The translations under genes were made by a program, and so were the position numbers. The notes beneath the pieces were generated by a model. It was not told where the DNA came from. It did not search any database and saw nothing but the letters and a program-made list of their open reading frames with translations. Below, one piece after another: positions 6,902 to 13,037 of a stretch of DNA of 13,037 nt. Origin of the DNA: Minisyncoccota bacterium (GTDB lineage Bacteria > Verrucomicrobiota > Lentisphaeria > Oligosphaerales > MVZH01). How positions within the stretch are numbered: the first letter of the stretch is position 1; every line of letters starts with the position of its first letter. Where the stretch lies: the NCBI GenBank assembly GCA_021734725.1, contig JAIPIM010000085.1:1-13037 (forward strand). Reading direction: 5' to 3'.

Positions 6902-8005
6902 TCATTCTTCGCCGGGTCCCTTCAGCAGCGGAATGACATCCTCAGCTCGTGCGGTTAGACAAATCTTTTCCCCGGTGCCTGCAATATCCCTGCTCCCAAG
7001 TACCGTCACTTTCCAACAGGCGCCACTAGCCAGTCTGCACACGTATTGGCAGACGTCGCCCAGATACGATCTTTCCACGACCGCCCCCATAAACCCCGAA
7101 CATCCAGCAGGCAGAACTTCGGATTCAGCCAGAACCTGCAACCTCAGCTTCTCGGGTCGAATACAGTATTCGACCTGACCGACCCCGGAAGGGAGCCTTG
7201 ATGCATCCACCGGAAGCCGCCCATCTTCAGACTCCACGCACGTTTGGTCATCCAACTGTGTCACACGACCCTCAAAAAAGTTTGCCTCTCCCACAAATCC
7301 GGCAACAAACTTTGACTGCGGACGTTCATACAGTTCTTCCGGCGTCCCCACCTGTACTACACGGCCTTCATGCATGACGGCAATTCGATCCCCCATGGAT
7401 AATGCCTCTTTCTGGTCGTGCGTCACGTAAAGGCCGGTTGTTCCCGTTGACTTTACCAGGCGGCGGAGTTCTTCGCGCATGCGCAGACGAAGTTGCGCAT
7501 CCAAATTGCTCAATGGTTCATCAAGCAACAAACAGGCGGGCTGGGCAGCCAACGCTCGTGCCAACGCCACTCGCTGCTGCTGCCCCCCGGACAACTGCGG
7601 CGGCTTGCGCCCTCCATAAGCTGCCATGCGCACTAATTCCAGTTTGTCGTCCGCTAATCTTGCGCGCTCTTCACGTTTTTTGCCCTGCATGCGCGGACCA
7701 TATTCAATATTTCTTCTCACAGTCATATGCGGCCAGAGTGCATAGTTCTGAAACACCATAGCTGCACCGCGGTCTTCTACAGCTTCATGCGTAACGTCGC
7801 GGTCCCCAAACCAGACCTGCCCCTCATCCGGTGGTGCAAGACCGGCCACCGCACGCAGAAGCGTGGTCTTGCCACAACCACTGGGCCCCAACAAGAAGAA
7901 TAACTCTCCACCTTTGATGGTAAGATTGACACTGTCCACCGCACGCACGGCATGTGGACCCGCGCCAAATGTCTTGACAATATTTTGGAGTCGTATATCA
8001 ACCAT
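6902..8005 (-). CDS. ABC transporter ATP-binding protein, MalK/PotA/FbpC type
   Basis: This 367-residue ATPase would power an inner-membrane importer for a sugar, polyamine, iron or similar solute. Walker A is GPSGCGKT at 40-47, the Q-loop is Gln86 in VFQNYALWPHMTVRRNI, the signature LSGGQQQR is at 138-145, Walker B LLLDEP has Asp162 and Glu163, and the switch histidine is His196 in YVTHDQKEALSMGDR. Residues about 240-360 form a TOBE-like tail (CIRPEKLRLQ at 281-290), typical of the CUT1/PotA subfamilies. All ATPase motifs are intact. ATG 8005 was chosen over the 15-codon-longer frame because it begins the usual family start and has AGGGG upstream. No permease or binding-protein gene is nearby: its downstream neighbour is convergent, and upstream are a repeat element and a sulfatase remnant. 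It either serves permeases elsewhere, as MsmK-like ATPases do, or is left over from a broken operon. Confidence 0.93.
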   Translation of the reverse strand: MVDIRLQNIVKTFGAGPHAVRAVDSVNLTIKGGELFFLLGPSGCGKTTLLRAVAGLAPPDEGQVWFGDRDVTHEAVEDRGAAMVFQNYALWPHMTVRRNIEYGPRMQGKKREERARLADDKLELVRMAAYGGRKPPQLSGGQQQRVALARALAAQPACLLLDEPLSNLDAQLRLRMREELRRLVKSTGTTGLYVTHDQKEALSMGDRIAVMHEGRVVQVGTPEELYERPQSKFVAGFVGEANFFEGRVTQLDDQTCVESEDGRLPVDASRLPSGVGQVEYCIRPEKLRLQVLAESEVLPAGCSGFMGAVVERSYLGDVCQYVCRLASGACWKVTVLGSRDIAGTGEKICLTARAEDVIPLLKGPGEE

Positions 8006-8345
8006 AATCCGTCCGCCCCTGGTGCGACCCTCCGCGGAAAGATATCGCACCCTTGGTCGAATCTATTTTGCGGCGGGTCTAGTGTTCCGTCCCATAAATA
8101 GTTCACAGAAGACGAGAGTCATTTTAGTGCCTCAAGGTCATGAAGGGAAAAAGACGCCAGTTGCGTATCGTCGTTTCACTTCATGACCTTGGGACGGAAC
8201 ACTCGTATGCTTTGCATACTGTCAGACATGATGCATCTATGTCAAGCCACGACACGCTTCAATCGCGACAATCCTCCCCTTTTTTAACCGGCCGCGCAAC
8301 AATGCACAATCGCCAGTATTCTTTGCATCGGTCCGCCCGCCCCCC
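8006..8345. other. Gene-free stretch holding a nested inverted-repeat element
   Basis: About 340 bp with no supported gene on either strand. Its left two thirds contain the 8081-8203 inverted-repeat element. The rest (8204-8345) shows no motif I recognise apart from a TTTTTT run near 8280 and a C-rich tract near 8336-8346. The promoter of the ABC ATPase gene should lie in the left part but was not identified. Confidence 0.5.
8081..8203. repeat. 123-bp nested inverted-repeat element (MITE- or REP-like candidate)
   Basis: The outer ends are a perfect 14-bp inverted repeat: AGTGTTCCGTCCCA at 8081-8094 and TGGGACGGAACACT at 8190-8203. An inner perfect 13-bp inverted repeat follows: CAAGGTCATGAAG at 8133-8145 and CTTCATGACCTTG at 8179-8191. 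On the right the two arms are contiguous (sharing TG at 8190-8191), while on the left they are separated by 38 nt (8095-8132). GACG at 8153-8156 can also pair with CGTC at 8169-8172 inside the loop. The result is a long hairpin with one large bulge. No transposase gene is present and no clear target duplication flanks it. It could be a non-autonomous transposable element, a repetitive palindromic element, or the DNA for a structured RNA. Confidence 0.65.
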
Positions 8346-8684
8346 GTGCTATCCTCTTTTCGTTGTACAAACGCAGGAAGGGAACCCTTCACGCAGAAGC
8401 CCAATATCCTCTATATCCTCGCCGATGACCACGGTTATGGCGATCTATCCCGCTACGGCGGCACGGATATTCACAGCACCATCATCGGTAAATGGCATCT
8501 CGGATTGGAGCCGGAGAATCATCCATGTGCACGCGGATTCGATGTGTTTCGAGGATTCCTCGGAGATACTACGGCGGCCAACTCGATGCCGGGGCTTCAA
8601 ATGGGACGCTTCGAGGTGAAAAGCAGGAAATGTATGAAGGCGGGAGCCGTTGCCTGGCAGAAAAAAGGCACAACCCAACGATAG
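8346..8684 (+). pseudogene. Sulfatase remnant with internal deletions and frameshift
   Basis: The frame from GTG 8346 encodes only 112 residues, against the 450-550 typical of type I sulfatases. Similarity starts at 8397 with KPNILYILADDHGYGDLSRY, the metal-binding N-terminus of arylsulfatases. After GGTDIHS it jumps directly to TIIGKWHLGLEPENHPCARG, followed by FDVFRGFLGDTT. The segment between, about 50-60 residues in the family, is missing, and it carries the CxPxR motif whose cysteine or serine becomes formylglycine. Downstream, a different frame (8600-8644) reads NGTLRGEKQEMYEGG, matching the conserved LRG-K-YEGG region of sulfatases. A second deletion with a frameshift therefore lies between about 8577 and 8600. 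Everything after that is absent, and the frame runs into the rplT terminator. The product cannot be an active sulfatase. What is seen is a decayed gene. How it decayed is inference. Confidence 0.85.
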
Positions 8685-8696
8685 AGTCGTGCCTTT
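8661..8696 (-). terminator. Rho-independent terminator of the thrS-infC-rpmI-rplT operon
   Basis: On the minus strand, AAAGGCACGAC (8696-8686) pairs with GTTGTGCCTTT (8674-8664) with one mismatch and an 11-nt loop, and the stem runs into six T residues (complement of 8661-8666). It lies 29 nt beyond the rplT stop codon, exactly where the ribosomal operon should end. Confidence 0.88.
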
Positions 8697-8724
8697 GTAT
8701 GCTGTATGGAGCTGGCGCTTACAC

Positions 8725-9084
8725 TTAAGAGGCAATTGCCCCCTGGGCAGTAGTGACAAGCTCGCTGAAAGCCTCCGGATCATCTACCGCCATAGCCGCT
8801 AATGTTTTGCGGTTGAGGTCGATGCTCGCCAACTTCAGGCCATGAATAAAATCGCTGTACGTAATCCCGTTGCTGCGACAGGCGGCATTAATGCGCACCG
8901 TCCACAGCCGACGATATTGCCGCTTCTTCTGTTTGCGGCCGCTGTAGGCCATTGCCATGGCACGATCAACAGCATTCGTAGCCTGGCGATACAGGTTCTT
9001 GCGGCTGCCACGGAACCCCTTGGCCTGCTTCAATACTTTTTTATGGCGTCTTCGTCGCGCCGTTGACGATGATGTTCTCGGCAT
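8725..9084 (-). CDS. rplT: 50S ribosomal protein L20
   Basis: This 119-residue basic protein has the full L20 pattern: a basic N-terminus with RRRRHKKVLKQAKGFRG at 10-26, YRQATNAVDRAMAMAYSGR at 32-50, then KKRQYRRLWTVRINAACR and the C-terminal RNA-binding domain NGITYSDFIHGLKLASIDLN, RKTLAAMAVDDPEAFSELV. L20 binds 23S rRNA early in large-subunit assembly and in many bacteria represses its own operon. The ATG at 9084 has GGAGAG about 7-8 nt upstream. It is the last gene of the cluster, 32 nt after rpmI, and is followed by a strong terminator. The length is normal for the family and nothing is unusual. Confidence 0.98.
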   Translation of the reverse strand: MPRTSSSTARRRRHKKVLKQAKGFRGSRKNLYRQATNAVDRAMAMAYSGRKQKKRQYRRLWTVRINAACRSNGITYSDFIHGLKLASIDLNRKTLAAMAVDDPEAFSELVTTAQGAIAS

Positions 9085-9116
9085 CGGATCTCTCTCCGTT
9101 TACAGTTGTTCGCACT

Positions 9117-9317
9117 CTATTTCTCGTAAGGCAGACATTCCCGCACACGTTTCTGGTCCGTCTTGTCGACCGCCGTATCCCCGCGCAAGCGGCGTTTGCG
9201 GTTGCTGCTCTTTTTCGTCAGGATATGACGCTTGTTCGCCTGGTACCGACGAAATTTACCGGTGGCCGTGCGTTTGATACGCTTGGCGGCCGATTTGCGT
9301 GTTTTCAATTTCGGCAT
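9117..9317 (-). CDS. rpmI: 50S ribosomal protein L35
   Basis: This small basic protein of 66 residues starts MPKLKTRKSAAKRIKRTATG and continues KFRRYQANKRHILTKKSSNR and KRRLRG, the standard L35 sequence pattern. The frame is open 8 codons further upstream, but MPKLKTRK is the universal family start and ATG 9317 is preceded by AGGGAAG at a suitable distance. It sits between infC and rplT, as in most bacteria, with 43 nt to infC and 32 nt to rplT, so the three are surely co-transcribed. Confidence 0.97.
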   Translation of the reverse strand: MPKLKTRKSAAKRIKRTATGKFRRYQANKRHILTKKSSNRKRRLRGDTAVDKTDQKRVRECLPYEK

Positions 9318-9330
9318 AAGTCTTCCCTGT

Positions 9331-9363
9331 AGGCACATCACGGTTATGGTTTAAGGCACATCA
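9331..9363 (-). repeat. Direct repeat TGATGTGCCT in the infC-rpmI junction
   Basis: On the minus strand TGATGTGCCT occurs at 9363-9354, where its TGA is the infC stop codon, and again at 9340-9331, 23 bp further on and just before the rpmI ribosome site. It may be chance, or a remnant of a small duplication. Because this is the leader of rpmI-rplT, a role in L20-mediated control is possible but not shown. Confidence 0.45.
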
Positions 9364-9879
9364 GTTTCGAGCCTCAGGTGCGAGATACATCGTAATGTTT
9401 CGACCTGAAGATTTCGGCGGCGAATCCACGTGCCCAATCTCTTTGGTTTCCTGGATCACACGCTCCAGCAAATCCCGTCCGATATCTCGGTGGGCCATCT
9501 CACGGCCGCGGAAAAACATCGAAACTTTTACTTTATTACCTTTCTTCAAGAAATCAATCACACGATTAAGCTTTGTCTGGTAATCGTGTTCTTCAATGTT
9601 GGGATGAAACTGAATTTCTTTCAGTTTGGTCACGTGCTGCTTTTTACGGCTCTGGCGCTTCTTCTTTTTTTCCTCATAGAGGAACTTGCCGTAGTCCATG
9701 ATCCGACAGACAGGGGGATTGGATCGCGATGCCACCTCCACCAAGTCTTCGCCTGTGCGTTGCGCGCGTTCCAACGCCTCGTCAAAAGAGACAATCCCGA
9801 TATTCTCGTTGTCCTCGGTGATGAGCCGTACTTGCTTGCCACGAAGCTTCCGATCGTTAGGTCCTACCTGGCGTGCGAT
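9361..9879 (-). CDS. infC: Translation initiation factor IF-3, starting at ATC
   Basis: This 172-residue IF3 monitors start-codon and initiator-tRNA choice on the 30S subunit. The N-terminal domain runs from IARQVGPNDRKLRGKQVRLI through IVSFDEALERAQRTGEDLVE to NPPVCRIMDYGKFLYEEKKK. After a basic linker, the C-terminal domain has KEIQFHPNIEEHDYQTKLNR, VIDFLKKGNKVKVSMFFRGR, and ends in ITMYLAPEARN. No in-frame ATG, GTG or TTG precedes the IF3 homology: an in-frame TGA lies at 9885-9883, and the next codons are ACC ATC GCA CGC. AGGAGG at 9893-9888 sits 8 nt before ATC at 9879-9877. A later TTG (9774) would remove 35 conserved residues. ATC is therefore the likely start, parallel to the AUU start of E. 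coli infC that gives negative autoregulation. It follows thrS by 22 nt. Confidence 0.95.
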   Translation of the reverse strand: MARQVGPNDRKLRGKQVRLITEDNENIGIVSFDEALERAQRTGEDLVEVASRSNPPVCRIMDYGKFLYEEKKKKRQSRKKQHVTKLKEIQFHPNIEEHDYQTKLNRVIDFLKKGNKVKVSMFFRGREMAHRDIGRDLLERVIQETKEIGHVDSPPKSSGRNITMYLAPEARN

Positions 9880-9893
9880 GGTTCAGTCCTCCT
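9877..9893 (-). promoter_or_regulatory. Ribosome binding site setting a non-canonical ATC start for infC
   Basis: A perfect AGGAGG (9893-9888) and an 8-nt spacer lead to ATC (9879-9877). The strong ribosome site compensates for a codon that IF3 itself discriminates against, which is the known mechanism of infC feedback control in E. coli with AUU. Confidence 0.8.
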
Positions 9894-9901
9894 ATGAAGA
9901 G

Positions 9902-11632
9902 CTAGTCTTTATTACGTATTTCAGTGAGAACACGCCCGGCAAACTCATCAACTGAACAATTCCCGAGCTCACCCTCACTGCGACTGCGAACGGAAACCTC
10001 ATCGGCTTCCTGTTCACGACTTCCAACAATCAGCATATACAATAATCGTTCTTTTCGTGCACGTCGAATTTTTGCGCCCAGTGTATCAGCTTCCGCATCT
10101 ACTGTAACGCGTATATCCTGTAAACGAAGCCTCTCCGCAACCGAGTTCGCATAGTCGAGGAACGGATCACTGATCGGGAGAACCCTTACCTGCTCAGGCG
10201 CCAGCCATGCCGGAAACGCCCCCGCGTAGTGCTCCGTTAGAATCCCGAAAAACCGCTCCAGCGACCCCAGCAAAGCACGATGGACCATGTACGGCCGATG
10301 TTTCTCTCCGTCCGCCCCTATGTAGGTCATATCGAAGCGTTCCGGTTCATTGAAGTCAAATTGAATCGTGGTGGTCTGCCACTCCCGTCCCAGAGCATCC
10401 TTTATCTTCAGGTCGATCTTGGGGCCGTAAAAGGCACCGCCGCCCTCATCCACTTCGCAGGGGATCCCTTCGCGTTCGATCGCTTTCTCAAGCGATTCCG
10501 TCGCCTGCGCCCACCGCTCGGGCTCGCCCACCGCTTTCTCCGGACGCGTCGCAAGATATGCACGCACGTCGCGAAAACCGAAGGCATCCCATACGTCAAG
10601 GCTGAACCGCAGTACGTCAGCTATCTCGTCTTCGATCTGCTCCGGCGTGCAGATAATGTGTGCGTCATCCTGCGTGAACCCGCGTACACGGAGTAGGCCG
10701 TGCAGTACGCCACCCTTTTCATAGCGGTACACTGTCCCCAACTCTGCCCAGCGCAGCGGCAGTTCACGATACGATCTGTTCCGGGTATTATACACGTGGA
10801 TATGGAAGGGACAGTTCATCGGCTTGACGTAATAATCCACACCGTCCACGTCCATGGGCGAATACATGGCATCGCTGTAAAAATCCAGGTGCCCACTCGT
10901 CTTCCACAAGGCCGCTTTGCCGATGTGAGGCGTGTACAGGAGTTCGTAACCGTTCCGGTAATGCGCTTCACGCCAATATGTCTCGATGATATGGCGGATG
11001 CGTCCGCCCTTCGGATGCCAGCAGATCAAACCGGGACCGATCGCCTCAGACACGCTGAACAAGTCCAACTCCGCGCCTAATTTCCGATGATCACGTTTTT
11101 TGGCTTCCTCCAGCCCCTGCAGATAGGCTTTGAGCTCATCTTTCGTGGGAAAGGCAGTGCCATAAATCCTCTGCAGCATCGGGTTGGTTTCCTTACCGCG
11201 ATAATAAGATCCTGCTATCGAAAGCAACTTAAAGGCCCGCACTTCACCACTGTGCTCTACGTGCGGCCCACGGCACAGGTCAACGAAATCACCGCACTCG
11301 TAAAGCGTGATTTTCTCACCTTCCGGAACATCGGCAAGACGCTCGAGCTTGTACGTCTGATTATCATCCCGCAAAAGCTTTTCGGCGTCTTCACGGCTCA
11401 CTTCACGACGCACAAACGGCAACTTCTGATTGGATATCTTGCGCATTTCCTTCTCGATGCGCTTGAGATCGTCTGGCCCCAACCGGTGATCCAAAGCAAA
11501 ATCGTAGTAAAAGCCGTCAGCAGTCGCCGGACCAATGTCAAATTTCGTTTCTGGAAATAAACGTCTGACAGCGGCGGCCATAATGTGTGCCGCACTGTGC
11601 CGCAACGTCTCCAGGTTATAGTCTTCAGCCAT
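9902..11632 (-). CDS. thrS: Threonyl-tRNA synthetase lacking the N-terminal TGS domain
   Basis: This 576-residue class II synthetase charges tRNA-Thr. The editing domain comes first: HSAAH with His12 and His16, then CRGPH with Cys120 and His124. The catalytic core follows, with zinc ligands Cys274 (MNCPFH), His325 (DDAHIIC) and His451 (MVHRALLGSLERFFG, motif 3), and motif 2 around YRYEKGGVLHGLLRVRGFTQ. The C-terminal anticodon-binding domain starts near PAWLAPEQVRVLP. The usual first domain of about 60 residues (TGS, residues 1-62 in the 642-residue E. coli enzyme) is absent, and the protein begins directly at the editing domain. ATG 11632 is favoured by GAGG at 11641-11638. The only longer frame adds 12 residues, not a TGS domain. 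TGS-less ThrRS variants are known. It lies 58 nt after hisB and 22 nt before infC. Confidence 0.97.
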   Translation of the reverse strand: MAEDYNLETLRHSAAHIMAAAVRRLFPETKFDIGPATADGFYYDFALDHRLGPDDLKRIEKEMRKISNQKLPFVRREVSREDAEKLLRDDNQTYKLERLADVPEGEKITLYECGDFVDLCRGPHVEHSGEVRAFKLLSIAGSYYRGKETNPMLQRIYGTAFPTKDELKAYLQGLEEAKKRDHRKLGAELDLFSVSEAIGPGLICWHPKGGRIRHIIETYWREAHYRNGYELLYTPHIGKAALWKTSGHLDFYSDAMYSPMDVDGVDYYVKPMNCPFHIHVYNTRNRSYRELPLRWAELGTVYRYEKGGVLHGLLRVRGFTQDDAHIICTPEQIEDEIADVLRFSLDVWDAFGFRDVRAYLATRPEKAVGEPERWAQATESLEKAIEREGIPCEVDEGGGAFYGPKIDLKIKDALGREWQTTTIQFDFNEPERFDMTYIGADGEKHRPYMVHRALLGSLERFFGILTEHYAGAFPAWLAPEQVRVLPISDPFLDYANSVAERLRLQDIRVTVDAEADTLGAKIRRARKERLLYMLIVGSREQEADEVSVRSRSEGELGNCSVDEFAGRVLTEIRNKD

Positions 11633-11690
11633 AGTAACCTCAGGTACTTTGTTCCTGCATACTAACAAACAGGGGAAACGGCATCCTCAT

Positions 11691-12284
11691 TTAATCAAGG
11701 CTGCCTTTGGTAGACGGGACACCGGTGCACCGTGAATCGATTTGTGTAGCTTCGTCCAACGCCCTGGCCACTGCCTTGAACACGGCTTCCAACATGTGGT
11801 GCGGTTCGTCACCCGCACGCGCGGTAATGTGTACGACAAGCCCGGCGGCAGTTGTCAACCCCTGAAAAAATTCGCGGAAAAGACGCGTATTCAGACCACC
11901 GGCCTCCGCGGGAACAGGCTTGACATCGTACGCCAGAAAAGGCCGCCCGCAAATATCGATGGAAACTTCAGCCAGAGCCTCATCCATGGGTACCAAGGCA
12001 GCACCGAAACGACGAATTCCTTTGCGGTCCCCCAACGCTTGGCGTAACGCTTGACCAAGCGTCAGACCAATGTCCTCAAGCGTGTGATGGGCGTCGACCT
12101 CAAGATCGCCGTCGGCGTCCACATCCAAGTCAAAACATCCGTGACGAGCCAGCGACGTTAACATGTGGTCCGCAAACGGTATGCCGGTCGAGATCGCGCT
12201 CCTGCCGGCACCGTCAACCGTCCATTCGACCGTGACTGCCGTCTCACTGGTCTCACGAGTAACTTTCGCCGTACGTTTAGCCAT
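11691..12284 (-). CDS. hisB: Imidazoleglycerol-phosphate dehydratase
   Basis: This 197-residue monofunctional HisB catalyses dehydration of imidazole glycerol phosphate to imidazole acetol phosphate, the sixth step of histidine synthesis. Manganese-binding motifs are intact: FADHML with His40, DAHHTLEDIG at 64-73, VPMDEALAEV with Asp101 and Glu102, and EPHHMLEAVFKA at 160-171. The C-terminus VPSTKGSL is the family ending. The N-terminal TAKVTRETSETAVTVEWTVD is also typical. The histidinol-phosphatase domain fused in E. coli is absent, as in most bacteria. ATG 12284 has AAAGG about 8-9 nt upstream. It stands between a membrane protein gene (18-nt gap) and thrS, without other his genes in the window. 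Confidence 0.97.
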   Translation of the reverse strand: MAKRTAKVTRETSETAVTVEWTVDGAGRSAISTGIPFADHMLTSLARHGCFDLDVDADGDLEVDAHHTLEDIGLTLGQALRQALGDRKGIRRFGAALVPMDEALAEVSIDICGRPFLAYDVKPVPAEAGGLNTRLFREFFQGLTTAAGLVVHITARAGDEPHHMLEAVFKAVARALDEATQIDSRCTGVPSTKGSLD

Positions 12285-12302
12285 TCCAGAACCTTTCCCC
12301 CT

Positions 12303-13037
12303 TTACTTCGGGGGCTTCACCGTAATTTCAACCATGCCATTATTGACATCGATAAAATCAATCGTGCTGCGTAATTTGTCCATCAACGTATCGTCTTCCA
12401 CAAGTACCGAAAACCGACTGATCACAATGCCTTTCAGGGGCCCCACCATGGGGACCCTGCCGCAACGAGCTGACACGGGGACAAAAACGACCCGCCCCTC
12501 CTGAACCTCAAAGCGCCCGACCAATGTACTGTAGACGGCAATATCTTTAAAGGTGCGGGAACAGAGTATCATACGGGCGTAACCGCCACGCAGGGCCTTC
12601 ACGGATATGCGGTCCGGGGCCAATGCAAACCCGCCACCGTCTTCCTCCTCTTCGTCGATACCTTCCGCATCAAGCCCCAAAAGCCTGTTGGCAATCACGG
12701 TGATCTCGGCGGACGAAAATTCGTACGTGCGCGACTCGTCCCTGCGTGCAATGCTTGCACTGATCAAAGCGTCCGCTTTGTTATAGGCCGTCCTTTTCTC
12801 CTCCTTCGACAAATTCACCTCTACGGCGTCATCCACCGGGAGGAAGAGTCCCACAAGAATCAGCACTACAAGAATCAGCAGAAAAAGGCCGACGAGCTGA
12901 CGGGTGATACCAAATATCCGTTTGTAGTTCACTGCTCGCAACCCTGACTCACGCTTCTTAATCTGTTCCTGCACGTTATCCATGTTGATTCGCTTACCAC
13001 AGGAACGACAGAAAAGTGCACCGGGTTCATTCTTGGC
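12303..13037 (-). CDS. Zinc-ribbon, single-pass membrane protein of unknown function (5' end outside window)
   Basis: The minus-strand frame is open from its stop at 12303 to the window edge, 244 residues visible. An internal ATG at 12983 could be taken as the start, but the 18 codons before it read AKNEPGALFCRSCGKRIN in the same frame. FCRSCGKRI is the second CxxC knuckle of a typical N-terminal zinc ribbon, and the first knuckle probably lies a few codons outside the window. After the ribbon and a charged stretch, one membrane segment follows (QLVGLFLLILVVLILVGLFL). Beyond it is an extracytoplasmic part of about 175 residues with an acidic run (EGIDEEEEDGG) and a C-terminus rich in beta strands (MVEITVKPP). 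I do not recognise a named family. It is 18 nt upstream of hisB and likely co-transcribed. A cytoplasmic zinc ribbon tethered to an outer-facing domain suggests a structural or sensing role, but this is a guess. Confidence 0.8.
   Translation of the reverse strand, partial: AKNEPGALFCRSCGKRINMDNVQEQIKKRESGLRAVNYKRIFGITRQLVGLFLLILVVLILVGLFLPVDDAVEVNLSKEEKRTAYNKADALISASIARRDESRTYEFSSAEITVIANRLLGLDAEGIDEEEEDGGGFALAPDRISVKALRGGYARMILCSRTFKDIAVYSTLVGRFEVQEGRVVFVPVSARCGRVPMVGPLKGIVISRFSVLVEDDTLMDKLRSTIDFIDVNNGMVEITVKPPK

Noticed and set aside
7974..7996. TTGACA on the plus strand as promoter toward the sulfatase remnant
   Set aside because: No -10 element at 16-18 bp spacing, and it lies within the 5' end of the ABC ATPase coding sequence.

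Overview
The window looks like a chromosomal segment of moderate GC content (roughly mid-50s percent, by eye). It comes from a free-living heterotrophic bacterium outside the Proteobacteria. Two glycoside-hydrolase-like proteins, a decayed sulfatase and a PocR-AraC regulator beside an ordinary housekeeping operon suggest a polysaccharide degrader, for example from the Planctomycetota/Verrucomicrobiota/Kiritimatiellota/Lentisphaerota group. That placement is inference from gene content, not a database result.

Left part (1-3570): an incomplete minus-strand TIM-barrel-like protein runs off the left edge. A roughly 290-bp spacer follows, containing 14-nt and 7-nt periodic repeats. Next come a class III aminotransferase (minus) and a divergent PocR-AraC regulator (plus). 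Their shared spacer carries a perfect 10-bp direct repeat with a 22-bp period, a good candidate for the regulator's operator.

Middle (3570-8700): an isolated FtsQ-like division protein (minus) and a 655-residue GHL6/GH42-like putative glycosidase (plus, strong Shine-Dalgarno sequence). A MalK/PotA-type ABC ATPase without visible permease genes follows (minus). Then come a 123-bp nested inverted-repeat element and a sulfatase remnant that has lost its catalytic CxPxR segment. This stretch reads as accessory, rearranged DNA.

Right part (8660-13037, all minus strand): a compact co-directional run in transcription order: zinc-ribbon membrane protein (5' end outside the window), hisB, thrS, infC, rpmI, rplT. 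It ends at a good Rho-independent terminator. thrS-infC-rpmI-rplT is the classical translation cluster. infC appears to start with ATC, as expected for the IF3 autoregulatory loop, and ThrRS lacks the N-terminal TGS domain. No tRNA, rRNA, CRISPR array or intact transposase was seen.
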